Assembly: GCA_014529385.2 (NCBI GenBank)
Contig: CM043949.1
Span: 108,683,977 to 108,747,976 of the forward strand
Source: Adiantum capillus-veneris
Taxonomy: Eukaryota > Streptophyta > Polypodiopsida > Polypodiales > Pteridaceae
Direction: 5' to 3'
DNA: 64,000 nucleotides
This document shows, piece after piece, positions 35,001 to 46,008 of the stretch. The notes under the pieces were generated by a model. That model made no database searches. It was not told the origin of the DNA and was given only the letters and a program-made list of their open reading frames with translations. Numbering within the stretch: the stretch's first letter is position 1; every line of letters starts with the position of its first letter. A program made the position numbers and the translations under genes.

Positions 35001-37880
35001 CTGCAACTGCCTCATCTGATGCATCATCTCTAGTGTCCACACTTGGTGATGCTTTGGCACTCAACGGAGAACGCAATAGCCTTCTTGGAGTTAGTTGTTG
35101 CCTAGGTGATTTGACTGCAGAAGACTTTGCCATCAAGATGTCTTCAACTACTCCACGTACTGCATCCCCTACGGCAGACTCCGCTTCAAAGGCTGGCTGC
35201 ATCCCGCGGGTAGACTCCACTTGAAGGCCTGGCTGCATCCCTGGGGTAATCAGGCCATTCTTCCTTGTGGAATGCATCGTCTTGTTGGAGCAAGCATTCG
35301 ATGATTGTTCTACAAAGCAAGCTATTTACAAAGTCTCACTTGGAGTATCCCAAAATACACACATAAATACTGATTTTGGTACCTACCAGTGGCCTGCGTA
35401 GAGACTCTCTCTGTTTTTGTCCTCAATGATTCTTGTATACAGGTCTCTATTGCAATGTCTGTACCTGCAAATGATTTCATTAAATGCAAGAGTTTAAACT
35501 ACCAATGGAAAGTGGGCCTGCAATAGTAGTAGTAAATAATTGACACAGTGACTACCTGCACTTGATTCTTTCATCTCACTCTTCACCTTCAGACCAATCA
35601 TATGCTTAGCTCTAGGGGGAACAGACATGCTGCAATCTAGTGCAACACAATAGCCATAGTCCCTACATACATGCACGAAGCATAGCATATGGTACACATG
35701 GGTGCAAGGCAGGGAGAATACATCCAAGCTTCTGGCATCGAACGGAAATACACATCCTACACAATGGTAGAACCCATCAAGTGCCACCTCACTAATGCTC
35801 TGCTTAAAATCCACAGGAGGAAAAGGCTTCATCAAACTGGCTCCCACGTTATGTGAAGGCCTCTCCATGGTAACACAAAATTTAAAGTGCTCTGATTCCT
35901 GTGCTATGTTGGTCTCTACTTCTGCAAGTAGTGCCTGTGAAACAAAGAAGACAACACATCTAATTTAAGTCTCAATAACCCAACAAAAGCAGATTGCTGA
36001 AAAGAATATGCAGCGTGAATCTTATCCCTTATTTACAATACTACATATAAGACAAGCACTTACTCTATATGATATAAACACAAGGTTGATGTGGTATATG
36101 ATATGCACTGTGCTATATAGAACATAGCACAGTCCAAGTATAATGTGCTATAAGTGCTACATAGAGTATGCACTGTAGATCATAGCAGAGAGACTTTTTA
36201 AAATACCAGATATAGCCCAAACATTTTCTCTATATGCTATATAGCACAAGCTTGTTGGGTATATGATATGCAGTGGGCTATATGAGACATAGCACATAGC
36301 ATATAGCAAAAATATTGTGCTATGTAGCACATATCACAATTAGAGATGTGCTATGTAGCACATAGCAAAAATAGAGATTGTGCTATATAGCACAATTCAC
36401 TATTCCACACACTCCAGGGCTATATTGTGAACATATAACACACAAAATGTGCTATTTAGCACATAGCACATAAAAAGGTTGTGCTATGTAGCACATATCA
36501 ATATTTAACACACACTTCAGGGCTATACTGTGAGCATATAGCATACAGGTATGCTATATAGCACATATTACACATGTCCATTGTGCTATGTATCACATAG
36601 CACATAACCACACAAAGCACATAGCATAGAATCACACACATTCCAAATAGATGAGGGTACTATTGTGAACATGCTGCACCTATATTGAACTATAAAGCAC
36701 ATAGCACATAACCACACATAGCATATAACCAGCCACTCCATGAAGATGATGGCTATGTTGTGACCATATAGCACATAGCACATAGCATATAACCACCCAC
36801 TCCATGAAGATGATGGCTATGTTGTGGCCATATAGCACATATTTTGTGCTATATAGCACATAGCAGAAATAGAATATGCTCATACAATACATAACCATAC
36901 AATCCATAACACTCTAACCACATAACCACATAACCACGTGGAAGTGAACCACATACTCCAAAACAAAGTGAAGCACATGTAGGAGGGTATGCACCTTTGC
37001 TTTAGCCACATTGGCTTGTAATTCAGCAACGTTCTCTCTAGTAGTACTCGAGAATTGTCCAATCAAATCAATTAGGCATTGTCGAGCTACAGGGTCTTGC
37101 AAGCAATCAATCTCCGTTTGCAACTTTATGGCCAAAGTGTTTGAGCTTTGAGCACCCTCAGCCCTATTCAATTCTCTGACTTGATCCTCTACCTGCTTCT
37201 TTGCACCCTCAAGTCTTGACTTATAGTCTTGCAATCTGCCCTCTGCAATATCTTCATTTCTGCAAGTGACTTGCTATCCTCCTCTGCCAATTGTACCAGG
37301 CATCCTCCTGTAGGCACGCTTGACAATGGTACAAATGTACCTTCTGTTTTCAATGATGATCTGGTAGAGGCAGTAGCGGTTTTGGAACCTCTCCCTCTAC
37401 CACTCATCTGCTCTTCCCACCTCTTGATCTTGTTTTGCAAGTGTGTCTTTCTTCTGAGGCTCTCATTGCCCTTTCTACAAAGATAGCCCAAGAAATTTGA
37501 TGTTTGCCAGATTCACTGCAGTTTTCCAATGCAAAGGCCTTTGCAAATTGAGTCCCTACTTCATACATGAAGGGACCCTCCTGGTAGACATCCCAGTGTC
37601 TCCACACAAGCTTTTGTAAGAACTCCGACCGAGCATGGTATGCCTTCACTTTCTTCTGGCTACCCGAAACAGGCTTTGGGCATATAAAGATAGCTTCCCA
37701 GTCCTCCTCAGAGATGTCATTGTTTCCTATCAAGCTACGTGGATCAACTCCCTCCAATGGAAATCCACGCTCCATATGAAATTCCTCGGCAAGACGACCA
37801 AACTTCGTATGCAGAGGTGGTTCAATGTTCCTAACTAGACTGCTGCTTGCTTGAATTGGATGCTTTGAGGAAGGTGCCAT
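32072..37880 (-). CDS. Multi-exon gene: coiled coil, Cys/His cluster, repeats, FCP1-like domain
   Basis: The ATG is at 37880. Inferred exons are 37880-37421, 37242-36995, 35934-35556, 35464-35387, 35309-34923, 34637-32942 and about 32880-32072. Donor and acceptor phases agree at the first five junctions. In order the protein has a novel N-terminal domain with EDWEAIFICP, a coiled coil, and a Cys/His cluster (CVGC, then LPCTHVYHMLC and CVALDC). A Ser/Lys/Arg-rich basic stretch, Asp-rich 80-residue repeats and an FCP1/NIF-like HAD domain complete it. The HAD domain reads LDVNGLL, then SDNTLVVDDTLYK and LLNPPETC. In HAD phosphatases motif I is DxDx(T/V); here the second Asp is Asn, so catalysis is doubtful. 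A 10-T run at 34479-34488 causes a one-base frame change. Function is unknown; convergent orientation to the transposase and shared repeats suggest an accessory protein. Confidence 0.6.
33480..34230 (-). repeat. Three 240-bp tandem repeats encoding 80-residue units
   Basis: The sequence GCATCAACTTCCATAGCATC recurs at about 33604, 33844 and 34084, an exact 240-bp period. Each unit encodes alternating DAIVDATVVDACTN-like 15-residue subunits and a DGNVNDGGTES segment. The exact multiple of three preserves the frame, which implies selection on the protein while the array expanded. Confidence 0.85.
36040..36900. repeat. Palindromic GTGCTATATAGCAC array in the minus-gene intron
   Basis: Many copies of GTGCTATRTAGCACATAGCA-type sequence in both orientations fill most of the 1.06-kb intron between 36995 and 35934. 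The core TGTGCTATATAGCACA is self-complementary. A 65-bp tandem duplication containing CCACTCCATGAAGATGATGG lies at about 36730-36840. Confidence 0.85.
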
Positions 37881-38341
37881 GATGCAGTCTCAAGTGATAT
37901 ACCTACACATCATCCAATGAACTCATGAGACGTGGTGTGCCCTCGCTTATCATCCCTGTTAAAAAGAAACAAGAACTTCATGGGCCTGCTCTTGTAAGTA
38001 GGGCATTCAAGGTGATGTGCTATGGGATTTGCCCCAAGATTGCATGCAGCTTGTGGACTAGCAAATTACCTTGGGAGCTCGCCTCTTGTTGCAAATGAGC
38101 AAGGTGTGGCACTCATGCAGCTCCAAATGCATCTTAATGTAGCTAAATGATCCTAGGTGGGGCGCGCGTGCTCAAGCAGTAGAGAGTGTACATGTTCAAT
38201 GGGAGAGACATACCTCGAAGAGAAGAGGGCGGTTACTGCAATCGTCTTGAAGCAGCCAAGCTTGCACAGTAGAAGCTCTAAACACAGTAGACCTTGAGCA
38301 TGCGCGCGAGAGAGAGGGAGAGAGGCGGGGGGGTCGGGGGG

Positions 38342-38574
38342 CACGGTGTTTGAAACTGCCAACTACTCATGAAACAAAGTGGGTGTGTGAAGGCTGAATT
38401 TTTTAGTATAACATTTTTTAGAATATAATTTTGGGCGTCTGAAATATGGCACCAGTGACCACACCCCCAATGTCATGCTATGCTATTTAATTATATCACA
38501 TATATAGCTTTCCACCTATTCATGCTTTCACCCAGGGACACTAGGTGTGTTTTTCAAGCATAATTTAGTGCAAA
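38342..38574. other. Junction between island and element A
   Basis: This stretch contains no gene. The upstream region of the minus-strand gene ends here and the first LTR-like sequence of element A begins at about 38575. No clean terminal repeat was found. Confidence 0.4.
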
Positions 38575-38906
38575 AAGCTTCCATCTTCATTGCACCAGCC
38601 AGTTTTGTTAAAGAACACAAGAATTGTATTGTACAAAAGTCTCCTTTGATGGGAGAGGCTATAATATAAAGCCTTTATGGAGGGGGGACTGGGTCCAAGT
38701 AAATCCAGTCCTCAATTGTTGTCAATTGTTCTATTTCTCGTTCTTTTCAAGTATTGTCAATGCCAAATTAGCTAGGTGTAAATTGCTATGTTGCTTTCTT
38801 AAATTAAGTACTCTCTCTATGCTCATTAGGAATTTGTTCTTAATGAAATGCTCACTATGTTATCAATTTCCGCTACACACAAGTTACTAGTGCATTAAAT
38901 GTTACA
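38575..38906 (+). repeat. 5' LTR remnant of element A
   Basis: Similar to the last 330 bp of the element C LTR (from about 45262), starting at AGCTTCCATCTTCATTGCA and ending TGTTACA at 38906. The first 1.2 kb of the LTR is missing or unrecognisably diverged. Confidence 0.75.
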
Positions 38907-38907
38907 T

Positions 38908-38919
38908 TGGTATCGGAGC
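38908..38919 (+). other. Primer-binding site of element A
   Basis: TGGTATCGGAGC follows the LTR end by one base. It differs at one position (A to G) from the initiator-Met complement seen in C, D and E. Confidence 0.8.
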
Positions 38920-39318
38920 TATTGGTTTCTCTTTTCTTGCTCAAGAAGAGAGGTCCTCAAGCTTCCTACAAACGGTTGGTGTTATTAATTGAAAAAGAGT
39001 ATGTAGAATAGGAATTTTTCATCCTTGAAGCACGCCTGCTTTATGCAGTTAGCGGGAATACCGTCGAGAGCTATGGTCTTAATAATGGAGTTCTACGGGG
39101 ATTGCCTATGGCTTAACCATTATTGAGCTATTAGAAGCTTGACAGGAACCGGTGCTGTCTTGACTCTACTGAACCCTCTCTTCTATTCCTTGCAATTAAT
39201 AATATTCAAGAGAAGGGTATAGATGCTTGAGTGCTTATCTTTGAAGATAAAGAGGAGTAGCAACTAGGGCTTGAAGTACCAAAGTACAAGTAAAAATTTA
39301 TACCTAAAGTTTGCTAGT

Positions 39319-39628
39319 ATGGCTGACAATGGAAAAGAGATTGAAATGAATGTTAATATATTTGATTTTGCTAATGAAAGAGCAACTAATGATGTCCCTA
39401 TGCTTGTAAATTATCTTGTTTCTAGGCTTCAACAAGCCCTAGGCAATCCATCCCTCCAAGGTGAAGTGCTACAGCAATTGTGCACCCATGGTATTCTCCA
39501 AACTCCCCACCAAGAAGAGAAAGTACCTAGGAAGCCTCCTTGTGAGACTTCCAAAAGAGGACTCTCTCCGATAAGGGAAGAAGAGGAGGATCCGCACAAA
39601 GGGCTCAAAATTTTACTACTTGATGACG
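39319..39628 (+). pseudogene. Gag N-terminus of element A, cut by element B
   Basis: The ATG at 39319 starts MADNGKEIEMNVNIFDFANE, about 103 codons collinear with gag of element C (VNYLVSRLQQA, then PIREEEE). At about 39628 the frame runs into the LTR of element B. The continuation of the same gag is found at 58436. Confidence 0.85.
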
Positions 39629-39629
39629 T

Positions 39630-41943
39630 TGGAGAGGGGGAATGGGGGAACACGCCCGACAAAAACACAAGATCCTCTCTATAGCTCACGGTATTCACAA
39701 CACCCCTTTCCTCTCGAAAAACACCTTCAAAGAAACACTTTACACTAGCAGACCACCACCTGCTCAATTTTCACTGCTCACACACTCCACAAATCCACCA
39801 CACAATGCACACCTGTTGCCACGGCCTGTCTCCACCCTTACACACACACACACGCACACAGCCGCTCAATCTCACTCCCTCACACAAAACACCGTCGGTC
39901 TGGGGGGGCACACACATCCACACAGCCGGCACCGAGGGGAAACATGGAAGTAGGAGAAAGAGAAGGGGGGAAGGGGAAACAACAACAAGAGGAGGCAACT
40001 GTGGCTTGATTGCACTTCAAAAAGCATGTACAATGGCTTCCACTGCCATCACCATGGCCATCTTTTAGGAAAAATTACAAAGGGGTTAGCTTGCTAGAGA
40101 GCTCCACTTTGCAGGCTTCAAATGACATCCAAAAAGCCAAGGAAAAAAGCCCTTAATTTGAGCCAATTTTGACTTTTATAGGGGGGGCCTTTAATTTGGG
40201 AATTTACACTTTAATTGGTCCACCTGGCACCTTGAATTGGCATTTTTGGGAAAGGGGGCACCGCCTTGCTCTATGTGCTCTCTTCTTCTCTCTTTTGCAC
40301 TTGGGGGGGGGGGGGCATTAGCGATGTCGCTATTGCCCCTTGGCTTTTTCAAAATTTTTATTTTTATCTTTCATTTTTTACCCCTTTGTGGGCTCAACCT
40401 TGCATTGCTCTATTGGCTTGATTTTGACTTTTTCCCTCTCTCTATCCGACTCCTCTATCACCTCTCTCTTCTTTTCCTCTCTCCATTTGGCCCCCCTTTG
40501 GTCTGGCTTCAACCTTACCCTCTGCCTTGGTTTGTCCTTTGCTCTTAGCTCGGGTGGCTTCCTTCCTTTGTCCTTGGCCTTGATGTGGCCGGGATAACCT
40601 TTGCAAGGGGCTCCTTGTCGCCCTCGGACCCTCTCTCCTCTCACTTTGCTCCTTGTCCGTGCCATGGGACCTTCCTCTTTCATGCAGGGGGGAGGCAATA
40701 GCGATGTCGCTATTGCCCTCCCTCTCTTTCTCAAAATTTTGGGGGCCCAACCGGCCCGCGGGACCATCTCCTTAAGCGGGTTTGCCACATCATCATTCCA
40801 TATTGGCCGCCACCGGACCCGATCTCCTCTCACGCGCGACGGCCCCGCCCCGCCCTGCCCCGCCCGGCCAAAACTGCCGTAGACAGCACCCTGCAGGGCC
40901 GCCGACCGCCGACTCCATAGCCAACAACTCATGGAGCTCATTGCTCGCCTCAATACACCCAAAGGGCGCCTCTTTGCAACGCTTATACCCCATGGCACTG
41001 CCTCATGGTTACGCATATGGGTTTGCCCCTTTGCCACGTGGCACCCCGTGGGTGGTAGCCTTTGGAGCCCTTGAAGCCCCTCCAAAAACCTCCCATTTTA
41101 ATTAAAAAGAAGTTTTCTTTTTGGCCTTCTTCTCCAGGCTTTACTTTACTGCCCCGCGGTCGGATCTTCAAACCGCAAAGCCATGCTGGGTCTCCGCTGC
41201 ATTGGACCCCGAGCCGTGCAAACCTCACCACATTCCGACTCCCCTGAGTTCTCTATCCAAGGCGACAAAAAACGGAAAAAATTATCTGCAAACCTTTCCC
41301 TGCCCACGGCTCCCAACTTCATCTTCCTGTATCTAGCCGACCAAGCATCCGATTGACGAGCCGTCGATTTGTGCTAACTCCACATGATGCATACTATCAC
41401 TGAGAGCCTTGGTGAGGCCAAAATGATGCAAGATGGTGCATTCTCCAGTGCGGTCAAATGAGCTTAGACTCGGCCCACGGAAAAAATTCAACTGACCTTA
41501 ACTTGCTATCCAGAGCTCCGATTTGCAATCCGAAAAGACATGCATGCTCCATAACTCGAGCTCTACATATGTATGCACTGACACCAGCCCGGGCCACCTG
41601 TCCCCATCTGTCCCGTCTGTCGGGGATCTGCAACATACTCTACCTTTAAACTTTGGTATCTTGTACACCGGGGCTCCGTTTGATGAGCCGTTTGGACCGG
41701 CTTCTAGAGCACACTGAACACTACGTTCTGGAGCCCTTAATTGGCATTTTGGACACCTTTATCTGCCATCCCATCTGGACCATCTTGCAACACTTTTGGA
41801 CTAAAAAACCGCTTCAGACATACTTTTTCGCTATCCTTTGGCTGCTCAGGTCCTTGGCACTCGCCCTAGCCTTCTGCACTACACTTGCCTGCTGCCTCTG
41901 CCTGGCATAGACTATCTCCTAGCTTTGACCAACTTTGGCTGCA
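39630..41943 (-). repeat. 3' LTR of element B (2.3 kb)
   Basis: Homologous to 56248-58432, with a short CA run (about 39840-39862) and 13 Gs at 40303-40315. It retains about 240 bp (40548-40790) missing from the other LTR. Open frames inside it are not conserved between the two LTRs and are not genes. Confidence 0.82.
40694..40717. repeat. 24-bp inverted repeat in LTR B
   Basis: GGCAATAGCGA and TCGCTATTGCC form perfect arms around a TG centre. A near copy with one arm mismatch lies at about 40316-40338 and again at about 57058-57080 in the other LTR. Confidence 0.7.
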
Positions 41944-42235
41944 CCATCATTGCCCAGCCCTCTCGTCGAACATTTATGTTCAACCAAAAGCATATGTACA
42001 AAAGTTTGAAATTGGCACACCAAACTGACGATTAAAAGCACTCGCAAAAGCATAACTGTATGTACAAACTATGTATAAAAGCTTTATCTCCTTTCTCTTG
42101 CACAATGCATGCTCTAGGTGGATTGCCCACCCCCCTTGACTATAATTTGCTGCACCTCAGGCACTAAATCCTTGTCGAAATACAGTTTGAGCTGCACACC
42201 ATTCACCCCGTTCCTAAGAAGCTTGCCATTTGCTC
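41944..42235 (-). other. 3' non-coding region of element B with polypurine tract
   Basis: On the minus strand a GAGAGGGCTGGGCAATGATGG-like purine-rich sequence (about 41944-41964) abuts the left LTR and may serve as plus-strand primer. The remainder is non-coding. Confidence 0.5.
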
Positions 42236-43260
42236 TTACCAACTGTGATAGGTCGCATTCGAAAAGGCTTTCTTCACTTTATATGGACCTGTCCACTTCT
42301 TCTTGAACTTCTTGTGGAACGTGAAATCCAGGTAGCTTTCGTACTTCATGACCAGGTCTCCTTCCTCTATCTTCTTGTCCGTTAGGTTTTGATTGAACTT
42401 GGCAATCCGCTTCTCTCTCTGCTTCACATAGTAGTCTGCCACTGCCTCTCTGTCCATCTGCAAAGCCTCTAAATTGGCTGATCTTGTAGAACCCCTTGCT
42501 GAGTGGCATTGACACGCCACATACCCTTCAAATCTCCTAGCTGTGCATGCACTGGCCACACAGCCTCCTTACCATAGACTAGCTCGAATGGAGTGAAGTT
42601 CGTAGCCACTTCATAGGACGTTCTATATGCTCACAAACACTTCTCTAGATTTTCTTCCCACTCAGATTCTTGCTTATACACGTACTTTGTTAACATCTTG
42701 ACGATTTTCCCATTAGCACTCTCGACCAGATCATTGCATTGGGGGTGATAGGGCGAGGAAAACCGATGCTGAATCTTTAACTTCTCCACTAATGCACTCA
42801 TAAGCTTGCTTCTAAACTCCTGACCCCATCAAAAACTAACACCCATGGAACACCAAAACGGCAACAAATGTTATCAAACACAAAATGAGCCACCACATTA
42901 GCATTTACTTCCTTCGCTGCTTTGGCCTCGATCCATCTTGTAAGGTAGTCAATGGCTACCACCACCTATTTCTTACCATTAGTAGACTTTGGGAGAGGGC
43001 CTATGGCATCCATACCCCACTTCTGAAAATCACTTTGTGCGATGATGGCGCCCTGTGACTCTGCTACCAGTCGTCTTTCACCTATAGTTTGACACTCGTG
43101 GCACGTCTTGCACCAGTAATGCATGTCCTTCACAATGGAAGGCCACCAAAAGCCTACTCTAAGCACTCAAAATAGAACCTGGTCTTTGCCCTGATGTCCA
43201 CTTTCTTTATGGAATTGCTCCAGCACCATCCCTACCTCTTCTTTGTATAGCACCCTTCTA
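42236..43260 (-). pseudogene. Integrase of element B, frameshifted
   Basis: On the minus strand the pieces are GFWWPSIVKDMHYWCKTCHEC (second half of the HHCC zinc finger, from 43166), then GMDAIGPLP carrying the first catalytic Asp. These are followed by VVVAIDYLTRWIEAKA (about 42965-42915) and, after frame changes, the remaining catalytic region. The C-terminal domain at 42559-42236 has an R-E-K-R-I-A-KFN segment and KKWTGPYKVKKAF. The order and sequence are those of plant non-chromovirus gypsy integrases, and there is no chromodomain. The frame breaks at about 42830 and elsewhere, so it is inactive. Confidence 0.8.
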
Positions 43261-43886
43261 AGCACTCCGTCCCACCCATAGTTCATGAGATCCTCACCTA
43301 CCAGTGTGAATTTGCGGGCCTTTTTCACCACTCTTCTCTTTTGCAGCTTGGACAAACCTTCTGAACATTGCCCTGTACCCAAAAAATCTTCAATCTCCTT
43401 ATGAGTCTCCCTACCTACATAAGTGGTTGGGGCCACGTATAAACCTGCAACATGCACCTGTACTTTGCTGCTAGCTAGCTGATCTGTCTCTTGGTTCTGC
43501 TCTCTTCTCACATGCTTGAATTGGATCTCTTCAAAAGACTTTAGCATCTTCTTGATGGAAAAAAACCAATGCTTCAAAGAATAGCGTTTTACCTGCCGTT
43601 GGCCTAGTAGTTGCTTGATGACTAGCAAAGCATCTCCCTTCACTACCAACCTTGAAATGCCAAACTTTGTACACTATTTAAGACCCAAATGCAGAGTGAG
43701 ATACTCCACCTCATTATTGGTGTGGACATCCTCTAGATCATACACCTTCAAAAATATAGCTTTGCCGTGTGGGTCGTGTATCACCACACCTCCTCCTGCC
43801 TTCTGCACTACCCTTCGATATGCTCCGTCGAACCACATTGTAAAAGCATCCTCCAAGTCGGGTTCCTCCTTAGGTTCATCTCACAC
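43261..43886 (-). pseudogene. Second (archaeal-type) RNase H of element B
   Basis: A minus-strand reading has WFDGAYRR with an Asp, then a GGGVVIHDPHG strand pair, NNEVEYLTL with a Glu, and after a frame change VKGDALLVIKQLLGQ with an Asp. DGA, NNEAEY and GDS are the hallmarks of the second RNase H that plant Tat-lineage elements carry between the original RNase H and integrase. A linker with HVRREQNQETDQLAS follows. A TGA precedes the domain and a frame change lies between its two halves. Confidence 0.75.
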
Positions 43887-43997
43887 CACTCTTGGATAGG
43901 CTGGCAAATTGATGACCTTGCTGACAAGAATGTCTGCCAGGTGAGACCGACTCGTGTGATCTACCTTGAACTGAAACTCGAACTCTTGCAGCTCCAA
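43887..43997 (-). pseudogene. RNase H C-terminus of element B, 3' of insertion C
   Basis: This reads LELQEFEFQFKVDHTSRSHL and then ADILV, the tail of a gypsy RNase H. It joins directly to the RNase H part at 52917-53443 once element C and one TCCAA are ignored. Confidence 0.85.
43993..43997. repeat. Target-site duplication TCCAA of element C (left)
   Basis: TCCAA at 43993-43997 is repeated at 52913-52917 directly after the 3' LTR, a perfect 5-bp duplication. Confidence 0.95.
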
Positions 43998-45591
43998 TGT
44001 CATAATAATCAATATCTAATTCTCCTAAATGATTTTCTCATATTAAACTGATCATTTAATGTGGGGAAGTGCCAAGGGAGAAAAAGCTAGAATATTGGTT
44101 AAGTTAGCAGACCGGCCACAGTAGGGATCCAAAGGAGGGAAAATAGGGATCCAAAGGGGGGGCCATCTGCAAAAGAGCCATGTGAAACAACGGGCTAAAA
44201 AGACCCTAAGGTTCAGCCCATTAAGACTTCCAAAATGCTAAGGTTCCAAAATTCAAAGGTTGTGTCCAAAGGTTAACCTTAGGGAAAATTGGATGCTTAG
44301 TGTGTACCCAAAAAGTCTTTCTGCATCCCTACATGGGAGGGGGCGAGCCCCAAAGCTAGGGGATGAGAGAGAAAACCACACACACACACACAGGCTCCCT
44401 TTACACAAAGGGAATGAGGGACACATGTCAGCTTCTTAGGCCAGATGCCCACAAGGTGTGCCCAATTCCTATTGGAAGACCCTTGAAGTGGACCAATGAG
44501 AATTAAGCTAGAGTAAATCTAGTTTAATTAATTTAAAAACATTTAATAAAAGAAACCAATAAGAATTAAGTGTCCTAGAAGACTATTGGGCAGTCTCCCA
44601 AGGGGTCCAATGAGCATTCAGAAGCCCCATGGCTTGCCTGATTCCTATTGGCCAGGAGGCAAAGGGGTCCAATGAGAGTTTAGTTTAATTATTTAATTAT
44701 CTAAAGCTCTCACAAAAGGGGAAAGGGGGACACATGTCAGAAGGCTATCACTTATGCTGCTTAATTCCTATTGGCTTGACCTGGGGAGGTCCAATGAGGA
44801 AAAAGCCAGCCTAACTTAGCAGCTAGGGCTCGCCCAAGAGAGAGAGGGGGCTGATTTTTGCTTGGCATTCACTCACACACTCTCACACTTGACCATGTGT
44901 GAAGGGAAAACACTCTATCTCCTCCCAAGCTTTAATGGAGAGCTCATCACCTACTCCAAGCTTGTGAGATAGAAGCCTACATCAACACCCTCTTGGCATG
45001 TGGATGCAAATCCAACCAAGAGCCAAGCTTCAATGCATGCTCATCTTCTCTACCAAGCTAATTACTAAGCTAAGCTATGCTAATATGAGTGATTATGTGA
45101 GGAGATGTACTTCTTTCTCGTAAGATACTTCTTTTTCCTCTCAATCTACTCTCATACCCTGCTAGCTCTCACCATCTTCGAAGGTGTGTGAGGTCTTGGG
45201 TCTGAGAACGGGGATAATTCAAGTTGTGTTTGATTAAGTGTTTTTTGCTTGGTGTATGAAGCTTCCATCTTCATTGCACTAGCTAGTCTTGAAGGAACAC
45301 AAAGAATTGTATTGTACAATGTCTCTCTTGATGGGAGAAACCATAATACAAAGCCTTTTGGAGGGGGGACCGGCTCCATGCAAATCCGGTCCTCAACTGT
45401 TGTCAATAGCTTAATTGCTCTCTCTCTTTTGAAAGTATTGTCGATGCTATCTAACTAGGTGTTATGCTTTTTGTTGCTCTCTCCACCCAAGCACTCTTGT
45501 AATTCTCATTAGGAATCTATTCTAATGAAATGCCCACTATGTTCATGCTAATTTCCGCTCCAAATAAGATTTTAGGCCATTAAATGTTACA
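43998..45591 (+). repeat. 5' LTR of element C (1,594 bp)
   Basis: TGTCATAATAATC... to ...AAATGTTACA. The downstream copy starts exactly 7,321 bp later and has the same length; reading the two line by line showed no differences. Confidence 0.95.
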
Positions 45592-45592
45592 T

Positions 45593-45604
45593 TGGTATCA
45601 GAGC
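45593..45604 (+). other. Primer-binding site (tRNA-iMet) of element C
   Basis: TGGTATCAGAGC lies one base after the 5' LTR end, a perfect initiator-Met tRNA complement. Confidence 0.95.
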
Positions 45605-46008
45605 TCAAGGTTTCTCTTTTCTTGCTCAAGAAGGGAGGTCCTCAAGCTAGCTACAAATGGTTGGTATTATTAATTGCCTGTGAGTAAGTAGAATAGGGAT
45701 TTTTCAGCCTTGCAGTGCGCCTGCCTTTGTGCAGTTAACGGGGCATCACCGTCGAGAGCTATGGTCTTAATAGTGGAGTCCTACGGGGCTTGCCTACGGC
45801 TTAACCACTATTGAGCTATTAGAAGCTTGACAGGAGCCGGTGCTGTTTTGGTGTCGAAAGACCCTCTCTTCTATTCCTTGCAATTAATGGTATTCGAGCC
45901 GCGGGTACAGTAGCTTGAGTGCTTTTTCTAAAGGGGTAAAGAGGAGTAGCAACTAGGGCTTGAAGTGCCAAAGTACACCTAAAAAGTTTACACCTAAAAG
46001 TTGTTAGA

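Larger units (their letters stand above)
27800..38480. mobile_element. Candidate two-gene DNA transposon island (new type?)
   Basis: This block has no LTR features. It holds a plus-strand gene for a putative DDE-type transposase and a convergent minus-strand multi-exon gene ending in an FCP1-like phosphatase fold. Palindromic GTGCTATATAGCAC-type repeats occur in introns of both genes and in the spacer between them. That shared repeat is the evidence for treating them as one unit. The left edge cuts the transposase gene in what looks like an intron, so the unit is truncated. No terminal inverted repeats or target duplication could be recognised. The right edge is somewhere at 38400-38575. Alternatively, it is host sequence with a transposon-derived gene and an unrelated neighbour. 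Confidence 0.5.

Noticed and set aside
34852-35277. Minus-strand frame as a separate small basic protein gene
   Set aside because: Its acceptor phase matches the preceding exon exactly, so it fits better as an exon of the larger gene, although termination at 34852 cannot be excluded.
38153-38362. 69-codon minus-strand frame upstream of the seven-exon gene
   Set aside because: It has no motif and lies in the presumed promoter region; probably chance.
40237-41105. Several frames of 85-235 codons in LTR B
   Set aside because: They are not conserved in the second LTR copy at 56.9-57.6 kb, which has different lengths and breaks.
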